Positions 8,430 through 15,452 of a stretch of 22,974 nt of DNA are shown here, piece after piece (position 1 is the stretch's first letter; every line of letters begins with the position of its first letter). The notes below the pieces were generated by a model, which saw only the letters and a list, made by a program, of their open reading frames with translations, was not told where the DNA came from and searched no databases. The position numbers and the translations under genes are program-made. Origin of the DNA: a virus. The DNA is taken from the IMG/VR virus record IMGVR_UViG_3300015371_000192, positions 1-22,974 of that record. One strand, written 5' to 3'.

Positions 8430-9032
8430 TTAGGTCAGAGAGTTGATGGCAACGTCGTGGACGGTGATCGCCTCGGCCGTCGACCCTGACCGCTTCACGT
8501 CCACATGGATCGTTCCGGCCAGCGTCGTGTCGACGTTGACTGCCGCCGGCGCCGTCGCCGGCAGGAAGAGCGGGTTCGACGCCGCCGCCCAAATCGCTGA
8601 CGAACCTTCCGCCCAGACCAGGCCGTAGCCGAAGAGCGGGGAGGCGGTCGGCACGAACGTTGAGGCATCGCCGCGGGCTTCGATCACGAAGCGTGCCCAC
8701 CAGGTGGCGTTCGTCTTGTTGGCCGCGCCCACGACCGCCGCCGATGTGGCGAGGATCGTGCCGCCGGCGTCGGATGCGGTGCCGGTCTGATGGCGCAGCT
8801 CCCAAGTGATGTTTCCGGGGGTCGCGGCGGTCGTCATGCGGCCGAGCATGTAGATCGACCAGCGCCGGCCAGGCTTGCCCCAGTAGAAGGCGGGGAAGGC
8901 GAGCGCGGTCGCGGGAACACGCAGGACCGGGATCGCGCTGATCGAGGTCGTGAGCGGCGAGACCGCGGTGAAGTCTCCTGCCTGGTAGTACGGATCGCGT
9001 GTCTCGTGGTAGTTCTGGGTTTCACTAGCCAT
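8430..9032 (-). CDS. Beta-rich virion protein, 200 aa
   Basis: The ATG at 9032 overlaps the stop of the preceding 58-codon gene by eight bases. The product has a short N-terminal tail (ASETQNYHETRDPYYQAGDF) and then a beta-rich body with YWGKPGRRWSIYMLGRMT and TPGNITWELRHQTGTASDAG. Trp and aromatic residues recur in the second half (ATWWARFVIEARG, LVWAEGSSAIWAAA). Such jelly-roll-like proteins are common among small head-decoration or fibre components of actinophages; that is a recollection. No signal peptide or transmembrane segment is present. The gene lies in the run of small structural genes between the capsid and the tail. Structural role likely; exact location in the virion unknown. Confidence 0.7.
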   Translation of the reverse strand: MASETQNYHETRDPYYQAGDFTAVSPLTTSISAIPVLRVPATALAFPAFYWGKPGRRWSIYMLGRMTTAATPGNITWELRHQTGTASDAGGTILATSAAVVGAANKTNATWWARFVIEARGDASTFVPTASPLFGYGLVWAEGSSAIWAAASNPLFLPATAPAAVNVDTTLAGTIHVDVKRSGSTAEAITVHDVAINSLT

Positions 9033-9201
9033 TGGGGTCCTCCGAGAGCTCCACGATCGAGTTGACTTGCTCGTCTGCTTCCAGCTCTAGTGCCTCGAGC
9101 GCCGCGTTCGGGTCATCCGCGGACATGTCGACCGTGCGGGAATGGTCGCCGCCGCCGCTATCCGTGAAGACCTTGTCGACGTAAATGCGGTACCAGTTCA
9201 T
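9025..9201 (-). CDS. Small protein, 58 aa, in virion operon
   Basis: An open frame of 58 codons starts at the ATG at 9201, nine bases after the stop of the upstream structural gene, with a purine-rich AAAGGGGCGGG just before it. It ends in TAG at 9025-9027, overlapping the next start. The product reads MNWYRIYVDKVFTDSGGGDH, then an acidic Glu/Ala-rich helix and SIVELSEDPNG. The first part looks like a small beta unit and the second like a helix. It fills what would otherwise be a 178-base gap in an operon with no other gaps of this size. I do not recognise the family. Probably a small structural or assembly protein. Confidence 0.65.
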   Translation of the reverse strand: MNWYRIYVDKVFTDSGGGDHSRTVDMSADDPNAALEALELEADEQVNSIVELSEDPNG

Positions 9202-9210
9202 CCCGCCCCT

Positions 9211-9606
9211 TTAGTTGTCGTAGATGACCTTCATCGTGAACGTGATCGCGTCCGCAATTGCGAGCCCAATTCCCGTGAAGTCACCCTTCATGTAGAGGTT
9301 GCCGCCCGAGGCCGCGTCGAAAAGGCCGGCGTTCGTGACGGTGCCGGCGCCGGTCGCGGTGCGGGTGCCGACCACCTGGTAGGTGTCGTTCGTGGTCGTC
9401 GTTGTCTGCCGCGTCGACGTGCCCACCGTGTGGTCGGTGCCGGCCGACGTGGTCAGGTCGACGAGCTTTTCGGTGAAGAGGGTCGTGTCGGTTCGGGCGG
9501 TGGTGCCGGCGGCCGTTCCCCAACCGATGTTCAGTGGCTCGGTGCCCGAGCCCTTGAGTCGGTTTGTGGTGATGTCGAGTCCGCCGTCAAGAAGGAAGGT
9601 CGCCAT
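9211..9606 (-). CDS. Small beta-rich virion protein, 131 aa
   Basis: Starts at the ATG at 9606, 20 bases inside the end of the preceding 57-codon gene. The product is Thr/Gly-rich, for example PLNIGWGTAAGTTARTDT, HTVGTSTRQTTTTTND, and ends NLYMKGDFTGIGLAIADAIT followed by FTMKVIYDN. The GWGT, NAGLFDAASGGNLYMKGDF and DAITFTMKV elements are, from memory, shared by a family of small virion proteins in many tailed phages, usually next to a small basic protein like the one upstream here. It lacks a signal peptide. A head- or tail-surface role is likely but not proven. Confidence 0.72.
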   Translation of the reverse strand: MATFLLDGGLDITTNRLKGSGTEPLNIGWGTAAGTTARTDTTLFTEKLVDLTTSAGTDHTVGTSTRQTTTTTNDTYQVVGTRTATGAGTVTNAGLFDAASGGNLYMKGDFTGIGLAIADAITFTMKVIYDN

Positions 9607-9760
9607 GCGTTCTCCTCATGCGGTCTTGGATCCGCCACTTGAGGCGGATCAGGGGGTTGCGATGCCAGCGGGCGACAACGCCTAGGTCTTCGATCGTTCC
9701 GTCGGCTCGAGTGACCACCGCCGAGATCGACGCTTCGCGGGCCGAGCCTTTGGCCTTCAT
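9587..9760 (-). CDS. Small basic protein, 57 aa, in virion operon
   Basis: The ATG at 9760 immediately follows the stop of the upstream gene (TAG at 9761-9763). The frame runs 57 codons to TGA at 9587-9589, overlapping the next gene by 20 bases. The product begins MKAKGSAREASISAVVTRAD and continues with GTIEDLGVVARWHRNPLIRL and a basic tail KWRIQDRMRRTHG. The ARWHRNPLIRLKWRIQDR segment matches, as far as I remember, a short protein repeatedly found just before beta-rich virion proteins in tailed phages. The function is unknown. The gene is short enough to be missed by length cut-offs, but the zero-gap and overlap junctions on both sides make it convincing. Confidence 0.7.
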   Translation of the reverse strand: MKAKGSAREASISAVVTRADGTIEDLGVVARWHRNPLIRLKWRIQDRMRRTHGDLPS

Positions 9761-10096
9761 CTACGTCTCGACGATGTAGGCCAGGTGGCCGTTGACGGCC
9801 GCAGTGGAGATGATCTTCAGCGGCTCGTTGATCCGGGTCACGAACCAGGGCACGGAGGGCTGGCCGGCCGCGACGACGCCTCCGTACTGAGCGATGTCCA
9901 TCGCCCCAGTCAGGTCGCCGGTGTTGTCCGCGAACTTGACGGTGCAGTTTGCGGAGCCGACGACGACGTAGGAGACGACTTTGATCCGCCTGTCTCCGGT
10001 AACGGCGGCGATGAGCGTCTGTGTCCCGTTCGAGGCTGAGATGGGCACGTAGACGAGCGTTCGCCCCTGCCCTCCCTGGATCCCGACGCTCGCCAC
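9761..10096 (-). CDS. Small beta-rich virion protein, 111 aa
   Basis: The start is a GTG at 10096, directly abutting the TAG of the preceding gene (10097-10099), so translation is probably coupled. The product is mostly beta strands: TLVYVPISASNGTQTLIAAV, RRIKVVSYVVVGSANCTVKF, AQYGGVVAAGQPSVPWF and INEPLKIISTAAVNGHLAYI. The pattern of a short sandwich with a final NxHLAY strand is typical of small phage decoration or tail proteins. No signal peptide, no transmembrane segment, one cysteine. I would call it a structural component with unknown location. Confidence 0.7.
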   Translation of the reverse strand: MASVGIQGGQGRTLVYVPISASNGTQTLIAAVTGDRRIKVVSYVVVGSANCTVKFADNTGDLTGAMDIAQYGGVVAAGQPSVPWFVTRINEPLKIISTAAVNGHLAYIVET

Positions 10097-10411
10097 CTAC
10101 AGGCTCTTCAGCGCCGCGAGCCCGTCCGCGATCTGCTTGCCGGCGGCGACCGCCTTCTCACCGTTGTCGGCGAGCTGACGCTGCTCGTTCAACTGCCGTT
10201 CCAGGCTCGAGACCTGACGGGTCGAGTCGGCGAGCGACTGCTCCATCACCTTCAGGTCTTCCTCGAGCTGGACTGCCGCATCGAGCTTCTTCTGGGCGGA
10301 GCCGAGCAGCTTGCTTTGCCGGCTGACTTCTGCGGAGAGCTCGGAGGCGCGAGCCTTGATCTCCTGGAGCTGGACGGCGAGCTCCGACTCCCGGTCCTTT
10401 GTGGCGGGCAT
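10097..10411 (-). CDS. Coiled-coil protein, 104 aa
   Basis: The ATG at 10411 overlaps the TAA of the zinc-ribbon gene (TAATG). Nearly the whole product is a heptad-rich helix, for example SELAVQLQEIKARASELSAE, KKLDAAVQLEEDLKVMEQSL and STRQVSSLERQLNEQRQLAD. There are no cysteines and no membrane segment. It may be a trimeric stalk, an assembly chaperone or a small scaffold element. It separates the glycosyltransferase/methyltransferase/zinc-ribbon group from the small beta-rich virion proteins. Function not recognisable from sequence. Confidence 0.72.
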   Translation of the reverse strand: MPATKDRESELAVQLQEIKARASELSAEVSRQSKLLGSAQKKLDAAVQLEEDLKVMEQSLADSTRQVSSLERQLNEQRQLADNGEKAVAAGKQIADGLAALKSL

Positions 10412-10809
10412 TAGCTTCCTTTCATCGAACGGGGGACGAGGATTCCGTGCGTGGACTCGTAGAAGTTGCGCTCGTGGTTGTCGTCGACGCGCTCGAGGCC
10501 GGCTTCGATCGAGACGGCCCGCGGGTCACGCTCGACCCCCTTGAACTTGCGGGTGAAGTCGAGCTGCTGGAACTCGCGCATCGGGTAGCCGCAGAGCCCG
10601 CAGTTCTCGGGGAAGGCGTGCTCGTGCGGCTCGAGGCAGTCGAGACAGACGTAGCCCAAGCGCATCCGCTCGATGTCCTTCGCTTTGAAGCGCATCTGCA
10701 CATCGAGGGTTGGCCGGCCGGTCTCGATCGTGACGTTGTCGTAGTCGTCTCGGACCGCCAGAGGGATCACCGGCTCGCGCCAGCGCTCGTGCAGGGTGTC
10801 TTCGCTCAT
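10411..10809 (-). CDS. Zinc-ribbon protein, 132 aa, next to glycosyl/methyl transferases
   Basis: The ATG at 10809 overlaps the methyltransferase TGA by four bases (ATGA); longer upstream extension in this frame is an antiparallel-free shadow of the methyltransferase gene. Residues 55, 58, 70 and 73 form CxxC-x11-CxxC within YVCLDCLEPHEHAFPENC and GLCGYPM, a rubredoxin-like zinc ribbon. N-terminal residues (HERWREPVIPLAVRDD) and the C-terminal part (FTRKFKGVERDPRAVSIEAG, then LERVDDNHERNFYESTHGI) are charged. No nuclease or polymerase motif is seen. Its place directly after two transferase genes suggests a partner or a structural protein; zinc ribbons of this size also occur in virion genes of other actinophages. 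Role unknown. Confidence 0.72.
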   Translation of the reverse strand: MSEDTLHERWREPVIPLAVRDDYDNVTIETGRPTLDVQMRFKAKDIERMRLGYVCLDCLEPHEHAFPENCGLCGYPMREFQQLDFTRKFKGVERDPRAVSIEAGLERVDDNHERNFYESTHGILVPRSMKGS

Positions 10810-11288
10810 GGCCGCTTCGCGATCCCGAACACGCCCGGGTGGCCTGGGTACCAGTCGGGCTCGACGCGCACGATCTCGAGACCGTTCGTCTCGAAGAGGA
10901 GCGAGATCGAGTCCTCGGTGAAGCGCCAGTAGTCGCCGGGGTACTCGTGGTAGGGGAAGCCGATGCCGCGGGTGGTGATCAGCATGTGACCTCCGGACTT
11001 CAGGACTCGTTTCATCTCCGGGATCGAGAGCCAGAAGGAGGGGTCGTGCTCGAGCATCTCGGTCGAGATCACGGTCTCGAAGGTCTCGTCCTCGAAGGGG
11101 AGCTCGGACGCGAGCGCGACGATGTCGACGTCCGGGCCGGGGAGCATGTCGACGCCGACGTACTCGCCGGTGAAGAAGGGGCGGACGGTGCCGTTGTAGT
11201 TCTGGCTGCCGCACTCGAGGGTCTTCAGGTCAGCGAGATTCCACTGCTTGACTTGCTGCAACGTCCAGCTCATGACGCTCTGATGCAC
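10806..11288 (-). CDS. Class I SAM-dependent methyltransferase, 160 aa
   Basis: The chosen start is a GTG at 11288 because AAGGAGG lies six bases before it; an ATG at 11273 in the same frame has no clear ribosome site, and a start at 11324 is also open. Counting from the ATG at 11273: motif I is LECGSQNYNGTV (residues 19-30), the acidic ribose-binding position is VGVDM (39-43), motif IV is TVISTEMLEHDP (67-78) and the post-motif strand is MKRVLKSGGHMLITTRG (87-103). This is the methyltransferase type 11 pattern. FPYHEYPGDYWRFTED is a familiar segment in small-molecule or sugar methyltransferases. It is short for the fold. It overlaps the glycosyltransferase end by 59 bases, so the two are probably co-translated and may act on the same glycan. 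Substrate unknown. Confidence 0.82.
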   Translation of the reverse strand: MHQSVMSWTLQQVKQWNLADLKTLECGSQNYNGTVRPFFTGEYVGVDMLPGPDVDIVALASELPFEDETFETVISTEMLEHDPSFWLSIPEMKRVLKSGGHMLITTRGIGFPYHEYPGDYWRFTEDSISLLFETNGLEIVRVEPDWYPGHPGVFGIAKRP

Positions 11289-12285
11289 TGACTGCCTCCT
11301 TCCACTTGTCGATGTGGTGGGCAATCAGCTTCTGGTCGAGCACGAACTGGCGAGCTTTCTTCGCCATCTCCTTCACGTCGTCCGGCGAGTTGACCGCCCA
11401 CTTGACGATCCGGCGCCACTCCGTCTCCGTCGACGCGGAAGGGACAACGTCGATCCAGTCGGCGTAGCAGGGGGAGTCGGCCTGCACGATCGGGAGGGCG
11501 CCCGAGAGCGCGTACTCGATCGCCTTGATGTCCGACTTCGCGTCGTGCCAGGGGGAGCGCTTCAGCGGGCAGAGCCCGACGTCGAGCACCTGGAGGTTCT
11601 TGCGGTAGACGGCGAGGTCGTTCGCCCACGGGAAGATCTCGTGCGGGAATGTCCAGTGGACGTTGCCGAGCCCGATCTTCCAGACCATCGTCTTGCGCTG
11701 GTCGGCTGCCCAGCTCAGGGCTCGCTTGATCAGGGTGACGTCGTGAACGTGGCTGTCGGAGCCGGCGTAGCCGACGCAGAAGACCTCGCTCTGTTTCTCG
11801 AACGGCTCGGGCCAGTCGTCCAGGTCGACGCTGTTCGGGCAGACGTAGATCGGCGCCGTAGTTGCGGACGCATATTGCTCCGCGAGTGTCGGCGTGGTGA
11901 CGATGACCCCGTCGACCCATTGCACGATCCGGGCGTGCGCCTCGTGGCTGTATCTGTCCTCGGGCGTCCGGTCGACGCGGGCCTGCCACTCGGACGCGAA
12001 GCCGGCGCGGTGGGGGGCGGCGAGGAGGTAGTTGTCGTCGACCTCCACGAGCACCTTGGCGACGTTCTCGGTCTGAAGGTGCGCCATGATCAGCGCCCTG
12101 GTCGCGTTGCCGGGGAACTGCCAGATCGACGCTCCCTCCTGGCCGACCAGGCGGACGCCGTCGTACTCGTCGACGAGGCTCTCGTTACGGAGCTGAAGCA
12201 CCTGTCCCGGCAACGCCCGCGCCGGCACGTCGCAGCGCCAGTACGTGGTGCCGGGGGTGGCCTGCCGCCACCATGTGGCGAGCAT
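11230..12285 (-). CDS. GT4-like glycosyltransferase, 351 aa
   Basis: The frame is open to 12687, but the ATG at 12285 overlaps the TAA of the upstream gene (TAATG) and starts the foldable protein; the upstream part is Arg/Ala shadow. Domain features: an N-terminal Rossmann half with KVLVEVDDNYLLAAP (77-91) and VDGVIVTTPTLAEQY (124-138), the interdomain YVCPNSVDLDDWPEPF (147-162), and a C-terminal nucleotide-sugar half starting VGYAGSDSHVHD (171-182). The donor-site segment is PLKRSPWHDAKSDIKAIEYA (240-259) followed by SGALPIVQADSPCY. The KSxIKxxEYAxxGxxP pattern is that of a GT4 subgroup I know from cell-surface glycan enzymes. The enzyme should move a sugar from a nucleotide donor to an unknown acceptor. 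Its location inside the virion operon points to modification of virion proteins. Confidence 0.83.
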   Translation of the reverse strand: MLATWWRQATPGTTYWRCDVPARALPGQVLQLRNESLVDEYDGVRLVGQEGASIWQFPGNATRALIMAHLQTENVAKVLVEVDDNYLLAAPHRAGFASEWQARVDRTPEDRYSHEAHARIVQWVDGVIVTTPTLAEQYASATTAPIYVCPNSVDLDDWPEPFEKQSEVFCVGYAGSDSHVHDVTLIKRALSWAADQRKTMVWKIGLGNVHWTFPHEIFPWANDLAVYRKNLQVLDVGLCPLKRSPWHDAKSDIKAIEYALSGALPIVQADSPCYADWIDVVPSASTETEWRRIVKWAVNSPDDVKEMAKKARQFVLDQKLIAHHIDKWKEAVSASERHELDVAASQAVESR

Positions 12286-12833
12286 TACGCTTCGACGAGG
12301 GTTTCGACGTTCGCCTCGAGCTCCGCGATCACGATCTCCCGATTCAGGTTCTCGCGCTCGTAAGCGGCGACGGTCTGCGGGTCGAGCCCGAGCGTGCGCA
12401 CGGTCTCGGCGATCTGCGCGGCGACGAGCTCGATCGTGCGCCGGCCCTGCGGCACGAGCTCGTCGTACTTCGGCCACGGCGCCGGCAGGCGCGGGCGCTC
12501 GATCCGGAAGTAGTCGGCGTTCTGGCCGTCGTCGAGCATCTTCTCGACCGCCGCCTTCTCCTCGTCCGACCAGTTGAGCCGCTTCGCTTCCTCGTCGGTG
12601 TCGTAGGAGCTGATCCGCTTCAGCGGGTCCTCGCCGTCTGCGACCCCTTTGAAGCCGAAATGTGTGACGGCAAAGTCGCGCTCCCAAGGCGTGATCCCGA
12701 CCGGCCGAAAGAAGGCGATGTGGGGAGCCGAGACTTCGTGCAGCACCGGCCCGTTCTGCCCCTGAATCAGGGTGTGTGTTGCCTTGCGGACAGTCTTCTT
12801 CATCGACGAATACTTCGAGATGTAACGAGCCAC
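12285..12833 (-). CDS. Unknown protein, 182 aa, in virion operon
   Basis: The start is a GTG at 12833 with GGAGG about five bases upstream in the ten-base gap to the previous stop. The product opens with a basic segment (ARYISKYSSMKKTVRKATHT), then GPVLHEVSAPHIAFFRPVGI, WERDFAVTHFGFKGVADGED, and an acidic helical part with DTDEEAKRLNWSDEEKAAVE. The last 50 residues are helical (IAETVRTLGLDPQTVAAYER, REIVIAELEANVETLVEA). I recall similar proteins just after the capsid gene in actinophages, without a known role. It could be a head completion or capsid-associated protein. It ends in a TAATG overlap with the glycosyltransferase. Confidence 0.72.
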   Translation of the reverse strand: MARYISKYSSMKKTVRKATHTLIQGQNGPVLHEVSAPHIAFFRPVGITPWERDFAVTHFGFKGVADGEDPLKRISSYDTDEEAKRLNWSDEEKAAVEKMLDDGQNADYFRIERPRLPAPWPKYDELVPQGRRTIELVAAQIAETVRTLGLDPQTVAAYERENLNREIVIAELEANVETLVEA

Positions 12834-12843
12834 TTTTCCTCCG

Positions 12844-13125
12844 TTATGTCAGGGTTCTGACCGCGGCCGAGAGCGCCTGAATGGCGTCGATTTCCGCGTT
12901 CAGCTTGTCCCGTTCCTCTTGCAGATTCGCAACGGCGACAACGTCGATCACGCCGGCGTCTTGGAGCACGGTGTTCTGTTCGGCGGTGAGCAGGACTTGG
13001 GCGTCGTCCTCGAGCTTCAACCTCGAGAGCGTGTCTTTGACCTTGTCGAGCTCGGCCTTCTTCCCCTGCCGGATCTCGCGAAGCTGGCGCAGGTAGTCGT
13101 CTCGATGCCCTTCGTCTACGGCCAA
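12844..13125 (-). CDS. Coiled-coil protein, 93 aa
   Basis: The start is a TTG at 13125 with AGGAGG five to six bases upstream. It is the first gene after the hairpin that follows the capsid gene. The product is two helices rich in charged heptads (REIRQGKKAELDKVKDTLSR and NLQEERDKLNAEIDAIQALS) linked by a short hydrophobic part (AGVIDVVAVA). There are no cysteines and no membrane segment. Similar short coiled-coil products follow the capsid gene in other phages, but I cannot name a family. A structural or assembly role is likely. Confidence 0.68.
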   Translation of the reverse strand: MAVDEGHRDDYLRQLREIRQGKKAELDKVKDTLSRLKLEDDAQVLLTAEQNTVLQDAGVIDVVAVANLQEERDKLNAEIDAIQALSAAVRTLT

Positions 13126-13143
13126 AGGTTCCTCCTCGAAAGT

Positions 13144-13184
13144 AAGAGCGGGCGGGCGCGTGCGGCCACGTCCCGCCCGCTCTT
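13144..13184 (-). terminator. Strong GC-rich hairpin after the capsid gene
   Basis: Bases 13144-13156 (AAGAGCGGGCGGG) pair perfectly with 13172-13184 to give a 13-bp stem. The 15-base interior holds a second 4-bp stem (13159-13162 with 13167-13170). On the minus strand it is followed by a weak T-rich stretch (TTACTTTCG). It lies in the 105 bases between the capsid gene and the next gene, the only sizeable gap in the virion operon. It is likely a partial terminator or 3'-end stabiliser that lets the capsid gene be expressed more than the genes after it. The weak T-tract makes full termination uncertain. Confidence 0.7.
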
Positions 13185-13230
13185 TGAACGCCGCGGCCAG
13201 GTGCAGGCGGCGGCGCTATCACCACCCCGG

Positions 13231-14403
13231 CTACGAAGTGGCGTTCTTGATGATCGCGTGCTTCTGCTCGTTCTGGAGCTCGAAGCTGGTCTCCGTCAGG
13301 TACTCCTCCGTGACACGGTCGGCGTCGTTCGCCTGCCGGTTGCGGAGAAGGACCGTGTTCTGGAGCGGGCGCAGCCGAACTGCGTCCATGTCCACAACGA
13401 AGGCCCACGATCCGTACTGAGAGGAGGTCGAGGAGAGATCTCCCCACTCCCTCTTGACGAACACCGGGATCTCGTACCCGTAGGCACCCGACACGAGGCC
13501 GTCGATCTTGACGCCCCAGATCGTGTTCTCACGGGTTGCCCGGACCCAGTTGTCCCTCGCATACGTGGAGATGATGCGAGCAACGAGCGGGGCACAGAAG
13601 ATGACCTTGTTCTGCCCAGAGCCGTACTGCAAGTCGGTCTGGAGGAACGTGTCAAGCTCCGTGGAGGTCATCTGCCCCGACGGGTCGTGGATGTTGGAGG
13701 TAAGGAACTCGAAGATCCCGCCCATGAAGCCGGACGGCTCGTTGCCTCCCTGACCCGTGGTGTCGAGCTCACGAGGCCCGAAGAAGAGGGCTGCCTCGAG
13801 CTGCCGCTTGTGCTCGATCGCCTTCTTCTTGCGCTCGTAGTTCGGCTCGCCCCCGGTGTAGAGACGCGACTGCGTCAGGGTGCGAGTGAAGCTGTAGGAC
13901 AGGCGGAAGATCTGCGTGTAGTTGAACTGCGCCACACGCTCGACCACCTTTGACGTCGGCAGGAGCCCGCCCTGTGGGGAGGCGTTGCCGATGATCACGA
14001 GCTCGGCGCCGGACGCCGACGTTGCCGCCGCGACCGTGCCGATGGAGCGGGTGATCCCGACCGAGTCGGAAGTGACACCCGTGACCTCATACGCCTCGCC
14101 GTTGACCGCGTTGCGGACAACGTCGCCGACGATGAAGTAGATCCCCTCGCCCGCCGTCACGTCCATTGACGCCGTGCCCGCCGAAGCGGTCGCGGCGAGC
14201 GCGGACTTGCGCGGGAAGAGCCGATCCTCGAGCCATTCCACCTTGCTCGAGTTGGCCGGCTTGCTTCTGACCTTCATGAGCGCAGTTGTGAACTGCGTCC
14301 ACTCGGTCTCGAGCATCCCGACGATGTCGGACATGTCGATGACCCGTTCGTTTTGCAGAATGTCTTGGTCGTCGACCAGTCCGGAGTTGATGGTCACTGC
14401 CAT
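13231..14403 (-). CDS. Major capsid protein, SU10/DUF5309 type, 390 aa
   Basis: The ATG at 14403 has GGAGAC about seven bases upstream. The protein forms the head shell. Family signs: the N-terminal helix with ERVIDMSDIVGMLETEWTQF, the strand KVEWLEDRLFP (54-64), a small beta insertion at about 78-140 (GEGIYFIVGDVVRN ... GAELVIIGNA), the NYTQIFRLSYSFTRT segment (161-175), a long helix (RKKKAIEHKRQLEAALFFG, 191-209) and SGFMGGIFEFLTSN (224-237). These are features of the HK97-fold family that I know as SU10 major capsid protein (DUF5309). Length is normal. It sits between the scaffold-like gene and a strong hairpin, as expected for the most highly expressed structural gene. Confidence 0.88.
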   Translation of the reverse strand: MAVTINSGLVDDQDILQNERVIDMSDIVGMLETEWTQFTTALMKVRSKPANSSKVEWLEDRLFPRKSALAATASAGTASMDVTAGEGIYFIVGDVVRNAVNGEAYEVTGVTSDSVGITRSIGTVAAATSASGAELVIIGNASPQGGLLPTSKVVERVAQFNYTQIFRLSYSFTRTLTQSRLYTGGEPNYERKKKAIEHKRQLEAALFFGPRELDTTGQGGNEPSGFMGGIFEFLTSNIHDPSGQMTSTELDTFLQTDLQYGSGQNKVIFCAPLVARIISTYARDNWVRATRENTIWGVKIDGLVSGAYGYEIPVFVKREWGDLSSTSSQYGSWAFVVDMDAVRLRPLQNTVLLRNRQANDADRVTEEYLTETSFELQNEQKHAIIKNATS

Positions 14404-14462
14404 TGATTCGTCTCCAGAAGTGGGGGTTCAGTGAGTCGCCCCGCCTCCGGTTGTCTCCGCGC

Positions 14463-15452
14463 CTAGCGCTGGAGGCCGTGAGTGACGGACTGCGGTTCCG
14501 GCGTCAACATGAAGTCCTTCAAGCGGTCGTAGTTGCCCTTTTCCTCCCGCGCCGGCGTGGAGGAGGCGCTTACGACTGCTGCACTGCGCTTCGCTTCCCG
14601 AGCGGCTTGCTTCTGCTCGGGGGAAGCAGCCACTACCTCGGCCGGTCTGCCCGCCTTGACCCAGCGGTAGATCGTCTCGAGCGCGGCCTTCGGGTTCGTC
14701 TCCTGGAGCTGCCGGATCACCGTTGCATCGAGGCCAGAGACCTCGGCTTCGGTGGCCGACTCCAGAACCGAATCCAAATCGGGGTAGGTGCCCCGAAGTT
14801 CTGTCTGTGCCTGCACCATCGAGCGCTCCCGCGTCTGCTGACGCGCCGGCTCGATCGCAGGCTGAATCTTCGTCTCCATCTCGCGACGGAGCAGGTCCAT
14901 CTCGAGCGCTCGCTCGAAGCGGGACGCCTCGCGCGGGTTCTCCTCGTACCAGTTCGCCATCGCGGCGTTGTAGACGCCCGCCTGGTTCTGCTCGAGCGCC
15001 CAGCGGGCGACCTGGTCGGGGTTCTCCTCGATCGCCTCGTCGAGATCGCCGGGGAACGCTTCCGGGCGGGCCTGCTGCTCCTGGCTGGCGCGGATCGCGT
15101 CGACCTCTTTGCGTAGGTCGCCGAGCTCCTGCCCTTGCCGGCCGATCAGGGATTGCGCTTCGACCGCGGAGCGCAGCGCCTTCGCCGGGTCGCCGTCGAA
15201 GCTCTCGACGAGCTCCTTCAGGTACTCGTTGGCGCGGGCGTCGAGCTCGAGCGCGGCCGGTGCCGGCTCCTCCTCGGGCTCCTCCTCCTCGGGCTCCTCG
15301 GTTCCGGGACCGACGACCTCGGGGTCGAGCAGCTCGTCGTCTGTGTCGAGAACGTGCTCGTGGACGTCCGGGTCGGGCTCTTCGGCGGGGGTTGTCTCCT
15401 CGCGGGAGTCCACCTGTGCGGCCAGTGCCGCGTCGAAGTCGTAGTCGCTCAT
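14463..15452 (-). CDS. Capsid scaffolding-type protein, 329 aa
   Basis: The ATG at 15452 overlaps the preceding stop by four bases. The first 70 residues are very acidic (EETTPAEEPDPDVHEHVL, TEEPEEEEPEEEPAPA). Residues about 75-240 are helical with coiled-coil character (YLKELVESFDGDPAKALRSA, LRKEVDAIRASQEQQARPEA, FERALEMDLLRREMETKIQP). The C-terminus is basic and ends KGNYDRLKDFMLTPEPQSVT. An acidic helical protein directly upstream of the capsid gene is the classic arrangement for a scaffold that guides shell assembly and then leaves. No protease motif (Ser-His) is obvious. The call is from composition and position. Confidence 0.75.
   Translation of the reverse strand: MSDYDFDAALAAQVDSREETTPAEEPDPDVHEHVLDTDDELLDPEVVGPGTEEPEEEEPEEEPAPAALELDARANEYLKELVESFDGDPAKALRSAVEAQSLIGRQGQELGDLRKEVDAIRASQEQQARPEAFPGDLDEAIEENPDQVARWALEQNQAGVYNAAMANWYEENPREASRFERALEMDLLRREMETKIQPAIEPARQQTRERSMVQAQTELRGTYPDLDSVLESATEAEVSGLDATVIRQLQETNPKAALETIYRWVKAGRPAEVVAASPEQKQAAREAKRSAAVVSASSTPAREEKGNYDRLKDFMLTPEPQSVTHGLQR

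Noticed and set aside
7026-8489. 487-codon plus-strand frame rich in Arg and Gly, and a Val/Ala repeat frame at 7243-8025
   Set aside because: Both are mirror images of the ATATAT coding repeats on the minus strand; no ribosome site or domain.
12286-12687. N-terminal extension of the glycosyltransferase frame
   Set aside because: The extension is Arg/Ala shadow of the 182-aa gene; the ATG at 12285 is in a TAATG junction.
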